Translations under genes and position numbers: made by a program
Notes under the pieces: generated by a model
Seen by the model: the letters and a program-made list of their open reading frames with translations, nothing else
Databases searched by the model: none
What the model was told of the DNA's origin: nothing
Shown here: one piece after another, positions 60,015-64,000 of the stretch
Layout: each line of letters starts with the position of its first letter
Numbering within the stretch: the first letter of the stretch is position 1
From: Cheiracanthium punctorium
Taxonomy: Eukaryota > Arthropoda > Arachnida > Araneae > Cheiracanthiidae
Length of the DNA stretch: 64,000 nt
Direction: 5' to 3'
NCBI GenBank assembly: GCA_038373885.1
Contig: JAWZYV010016590.1
Location: forward strand, 310,001 to 374,000

Positions 60015-61553
60015 CAGTGGCGGCTCGTGGGATATAGCAAGTACGGCCGGGCTGCACTTGAAATTATCAGCACATACTTTAAAATAATTTATTCTACTAA
60101 TTTTCCTAAATTCAGATTAGAATTACGGAATTCCTACGGTAAATTAAAAAAAAAAAAACCAAACAAAAAAAAACGTATTGTGGCCGGATCGCTCATTCAG
60201 AAAAAAAGCACTTTAATCTTCCCGCAATTCAATTGAGAAAATCCTTGGTTCAGCCCAGAGCGCTGATAAGAAAATTGGCAGCACCAAATCCATGACAACG
60301 TCTACGTAAGCAGTCCCTCCGGCATAGGTTATAATGGGGGTCCGCAGCTAAGACTCAGCTGATGAAAGATTTTCAAACGACCGCTGCACTTGTGAATTCG
60401 ACTGACTGATTGGCTCAGAGAAGTGAGGGAGGAGGTAAGGAGAATATATGTTCGGAAAACTCTCGACTTAATATTGCTGAATTTATCAAGAAGGTAAGCC
60501 TGAATAGACGCTTATGAATGGACAATTAATTACCCATCAAAGCAGTATTGTTTTTAAGAAAGCGAGAACTGGCATTTAGAGGACATGGCGAGCCGGAAAA
60601 TTCTTTAAACATGGGAAATTTTAAAGAGCTTTTAAAATTATTGGTATCTGAATTAAAACAACGCCTTTTTATGAGAACATCACTGACCGATTCGCAAGTT
60701 TAAAAGAAAGGAGGATTGATTTGACTTATAAAAAAAAAAAATAATCAGAACATATGTTTCAGCTGTATTTTTTTTTTAAAGAAGAAAATCTGAAACCCTT
60801 TCAGATTTTAAATACGCACCAAAGTGCTATATATTAAAAGCGTATCATAATTTTTGCATCGTCCCTATTTTCTTCCTTATTCCATAAGGTTGGAAAGTGT
60901 ATCATTATTCATGAGTGAGCAGTATTTTTCTTCCTTGTTTTATAAAACCCATCTTTGGAATCTATATTTAAATCGCCTACTAAAACTATTTTACAATATT
61001 CGCCAGGCGTTTTCTAACTATACTCAAAATATAATAAATTGTCGCGTTTTGGCACCCAGTTTAGCGATCATTTATCAAAAATTGCAAACCTTGTGCGACT
61101 TTAACATTTTATTAACGCCCCCCCCCCCTCCACGTTATCTTGGCAAACATATTTGAAAAGTGACTCGACTCGCTAATTGTACCAAAATCGTGTCTACACA
61201 AAAAGCAAGGTTGAAATTAATAGCACTCTGGTGCTAAAAAGTAAGTTTTCTTTTTTTTTTTCTTTTCTTCTCAAGTTATCGTTACAAAAGAAAATTCTAA
61301 GGAAACTTCGAATCAGACACGGATTAATGCAATTTTGAGGATAAGAGCAGCTGGTTGAAATTTATGTCCATTTTATGGAAGTAAAATAGGATCTCTTACA
61401 TTTTTTATGTAATTTCTTTTTTTTTCCTCGGTGAAGGCTTAATCCGACAGCTTTCGAATTCAGTAACAACGATTTTACATTCCTGTCCGGAGGAAGGGGG
61501 GGGGGCTCATATGCTTCCGGCTGCACTAACAGTTTTGACCACGGGCGCCACTG
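60015..61553 (+). mobile_element. hAT element, copy B (1539 bp), exact 8-bp target duplication
   Basis: The ends are CAGTGGCGGCTCGTGG at the left and, read inward from the right, CAGTGGCGCCCGTGGTC. ACTGAATC is present on both sides (60,007-60,014 and 61,554-61,561). It is the same family as copy A (29,175-30,215) in the opposite orientation. Compared with copy A it carries about 490 extra bases (about 60,745-61,235), inserted in an A-rich stretch between the transposase remnant and the right terminal region. Confidence 0.95.
60514..60702 (+). pseudogene. hAT transposase remnant (ZMYM1-like), frameshifted
   Basis: It begins like copy A (MNGQL). An extra four bases after this shift the frame, so the conserved block (RELAFRGHGE...SLNMGNFKELLKLL) is read in another register. 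The block stops at the equivalent TAA after SLTDSQV. Shared truncation in both copies shows that the fragment was already dead, or part of a nonautonomous family, when the two copies spread. Confidence 0.78.
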
Positions 61554-61941
61554 ACTGAATCTTCGCCTAGCATATTACAACTATACTTCAAAATTTTAAA
61601 TACTGTTTGGAAGGGGCATCCTAATCCATGAGTGTACCATATTTGTTTTTCTTGTTCCATAAAACACATGTATGGAATTGAATTCTATAACTTTGTGCGA
61701 CTTTCAGCATTTTATTCTCTCCCATCTCCATGTTATCTGGCCAACACATTCGAAAAGATCGTCACCGTGTCAGTTCATATCTACAAAACCTGTCTACAAA
61801 TCATGTATACATAGTCGCGTAGACAAAAATATGGGATTGAACGAAATAGCATCCTACTGCGAAACGAAAAAAGGAAGTAAGAAAAGTTAGGATTGTAAAG
61901 AAGGCTATTTGGTTGGGCTGATTTAAATTTAAAGACTGCGT

Positions 61942-62560
61942 TGTGATACATGATAATCCAGGTTCGATGCACTTATGTTGCAATAAAATAAAAAGACGTT
62001 AAATACTGAAAAACTATTTTATTAAACATATACTATTGAAATATTATTATAACGGCGGTGGTGGCTCAACGAAAATAAAAATACGTCCTATATGGACAGT
62101 GAAATTAAGGTGGAATAATTTAAAAATTACGCCAGCACAGAATTACACATTGGCGAGAACAATAACTTGGCTGAGATTAATAGCGCCAATTCCAGAGCAA
62201 CCCTAACAGTTAATCCAATAAAATTACAATGACGTAATCGCGAGCAAATAATTTTAAAGTCGTCGCAGGGGAACAACCAAATAACTTACGCCAGCAGGAT
62301 GCCAAGAAGAAACTCAAAAAGGCCGTTGATTTTGCAAACGGACGCAATATAATCTATTTTTAGCACACCGGTCTGAAGAGACGAAACAATTAAGAACAAA
62401 AAGAATAGTGCATACGGGAAAAGCGAAAATACAGATTTAAAAACCGAAATGGCTGTAAAATGAAAAACAGAAGTGATTTAGAATTCTTGAATTTGGATAG
62501 ATTACATTAAAGAAAGCCAAAGTAAATGATTATTAAATTAGATATGTGATCTTCATCACA
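61942..62560 (-). repeat. LTR, probably the 3' LTR of a Copia-like element on the minus strand
   Basis: It begins TGTGAT and ends ATCACA (TG...CA with 6-bp inverted ends). Immediately right is TATATACTCCCCTCAACC. On the minus strand this gives GGTTGAGGGGAGTA next to the LTR, a good polypurine tract. An AATAAA signal occurs on the minus strand near 62,005-62,020. The 5-base flanks (TGCGT and TATAT) do not match, so this is not a solo LTR; the rest of the element should lie to the right, beyond the window. The Copia assignment is tentative. Confidence 0.55.
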
Positions 62561-64000
62561 TATATACTCCCCTCAACCAGGAAAAAAATTTTGAAGAAAT
62601 TTTTTTTTATTAGTTACAATTAATGTCTTTAAAATTTTAAATTAAATGCTCTGTTTGGCTGGCTTAAACAATTAAGAAAAATCATAAATATATACAGACT
62701 AAATTATACAATTGCAAAATTACTGCTGACCACCACCTAATAAATGTTTTCAGAAGAAAAAAAAAATGTCATGACACAATAAAAATAATAACTGCTAGCA
62801 ATACAAAGTAAATGTCGACAAAATAAAAAGGGAGCATTTAGCTCACAATACAAAGGGGCATTTTAGCTCATCCTTTCTTTCAAACAAGGGGCATTTTAGC
62901 ATACCCTTTTTTTTAAATAAGGGGCATTTCAGCACACCCTTTTTTTTTAAATAAGGGGCATTTCAGCACACCCTTTTCTCTTTAATTGAGCATCTCAAGC
63001 TCATGTGCACATCAAAGATATACTGCTTAAATTTGCAGTGAGTACTCAAAATTATAATTATAAACCAGCGCTGTTGAATGGTTTGCATATATATATCAAT
63101 AAGGCCTTCAAATATCAGAATTATGCATCAAAAATACTTCACTCAATTGACAAAATAAAACAATACATTCAAATTATAATATGATACTAAAAAAATTTTT
63201 GTTTGTTCGATGGTAATTTTTCATACAGTTCTGTACCATCAGAATTGTAATAATGTTGTAAATAGTACATGACATAACAGTATCTTGACATACATATCTG
63301 TATATCATAAGAACAATAAGCACATTCAATTGAAAAAATTATACTTGCACAAAATGACAATGAAAAAAAAATTTAAGGAAACTGAATATCAATCTGTACA
63401 ATACCATCAACGAACATCAATCTAAGTACAATTAAAATAGGATCTCAGTAAAAGGTTTAAGTGTTATAGGACACTCACATATTTATTTATTTATTTTAAA
63501 TTTTCAAGTTAGAGATAATACTAAATGAATCATTTAATTTTATTATTAATTATTATTTTATGACTGTGTAATTATTTACTTTAGAAGCCATCATTTAATA
63601 AGTGTTAAGTTTTAAGAACATTATTGAAGAAATGATATATTGACAGACACAGCATGAAATTCAAATACACAAATGAAAACTGCTGGACCAGCCAGGCAGT
63701 ACACAAAAGCAATTATACCTCCAAGCTTGTGGGTACCACACAAACAAGGAAACAAGCATTCAACACATGCACACAGCAATATATCCGTGAATGTCAAATA
63801 AACAAGTTATTAATTATGTGGAGGTAATAGAAAAAAATTAAGTTATAAAAGTGAGATTAGTTAACTTGCAAGTCCTGAAAATGTAGGTTTAAACTTGGTA
63901 ACAAGTACGTAAAATATTAGTTATAGCTTAAAAAGAAAATTGAAGGCAATTGCGGTCAAACGGTAAAAATAACAAAATTAATGATTTTTTTTTTGTTTGT
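62561..64000 (-). mobile_element. Putative internal or 3' noncoding part of the LTR element
   Basis: If the polypurine tract is real, this is element-internal DNA just before the 3' LTR. I see no pol motifs in 1.4 kb on either strand, so it is a long noncoding 3' region, a deleted element, or host DNA next to an isolated LTR. Confidence 0.3.
62827..62998. repeat. Minisatellite, unit about 33 bp, about five copies
   Basis: The unit is AAGGGGCATTTCAGCACACC followed by CTTTTTTTTAAAT. Copies at about 62,886, 62,919 and 62,953 are nearly identical. Those at 62,853 and 62,827 are more diverged (AAAGGGAGCATTTAGCTCAC). Confidence 0.93.

Larger units (their letters stand above)
59807..61800. repeat. 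Three copies of one module around and inside hAT copy B
   Basis: The module includes TTTTAAATACGCAC-AAAGTGC, ATATATTAAAAGCGTATCAT, GGAAAGTGTATCATTATTCATGAGTG and CCATAAAACACAT-TGGAAT. Copy 1 lies at 59,807-60,006 just left of hAT copy B. Copy 2 lies at about 60,783-61,200 inside the element. A shorter, more diverged copy lies at about 61,600-61,800 to its right (TCCTAATCCATGAGTG, CCATAAAACACAT, TTGTGCGACTTT). Copies 2 and 3 also share TTGTGCGACTTT...ATTTTATT and CATGTTATCT/CACGTTATCT. Confidence 0.85.

Overview
This is an AT-rich stretch of metazoan nuclear DNA that looks intergenic or intronic. I found no host gene that can be called with confidence, and no rRNA, tRNA or CRISPR array. All the protein similarity I recognise belongs to transposable elements: Tc1/mariner transposases, a ZMYM1-like hAT transposase remnant and the tail of a retrotransposon reverse transcriptase. 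The AT bias, abundant microsatellites and homopolymers, and this mix of element families suggest an arthropod, plausibly a chelicerate such as a spider. That assignment is inference.

Layout. 1-13,100: gene-poor DNA with one transposon terminus at the left edge, a (TA)n tract, a 120-bp palindromic MITE and one weak candidate exon. 13.1-15.3 kb: a hAT-type MITE, a mariner-type MITE and a two-copy 322-bp tandem repeat. 15.3-25.7 kb: mostly featureless, with short repeats. 25.7-27.0 kb: a Tigger-like terminus with short repeats, then an unusual three-copy (two direct, one inverted) repeat structure. 29.2-30.2 kb: a deleted hAT element. 31.5-38.5 kb: a nest of transposons. It consists of an old mariner-like pseudogene cut by a nearly intact Tc1 element, and next to it a second Tc1 element split by a foldback structure with roughly 600-bp arms. 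40.9-43.3 kb: a tandem duplication, a palindromic hAT MITE with an exact 8-bp target duplication, and another inverted-repeat element. 44.1-44.3 kb: a degenerate retrotransposon fragment. 48.8 kb: a weak candidate exon. 54.4-55.8 kb: a mariner-type and a pogo/Tigger-type MITE almost touching. 57.2-61.8 kb: hAT termini and a second hAT element, in the opposite orientation to the first and carrying an internal insertion. 61.9-64.0 kb: an LTR and adjoining putative retrotransposon internal DNA with a minisatellite.

How the parts relate. No pathway is encoded. The window records successive insertions, several dated relative to each other by nesting and by target-site duplications. The youngest clear event is probably the Tc1 element at 32,454-33,957, with identical 27-bp termini and one visible nonsense codon in its transposase. 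I did not find a convincing new biological system. The best candidates for a second look are the two long foldback structures (35.7-38.3 kb and 26.3-27.0 kb) and the hAT element at 60-61.5 kb that contains a module also present in its own flanks.
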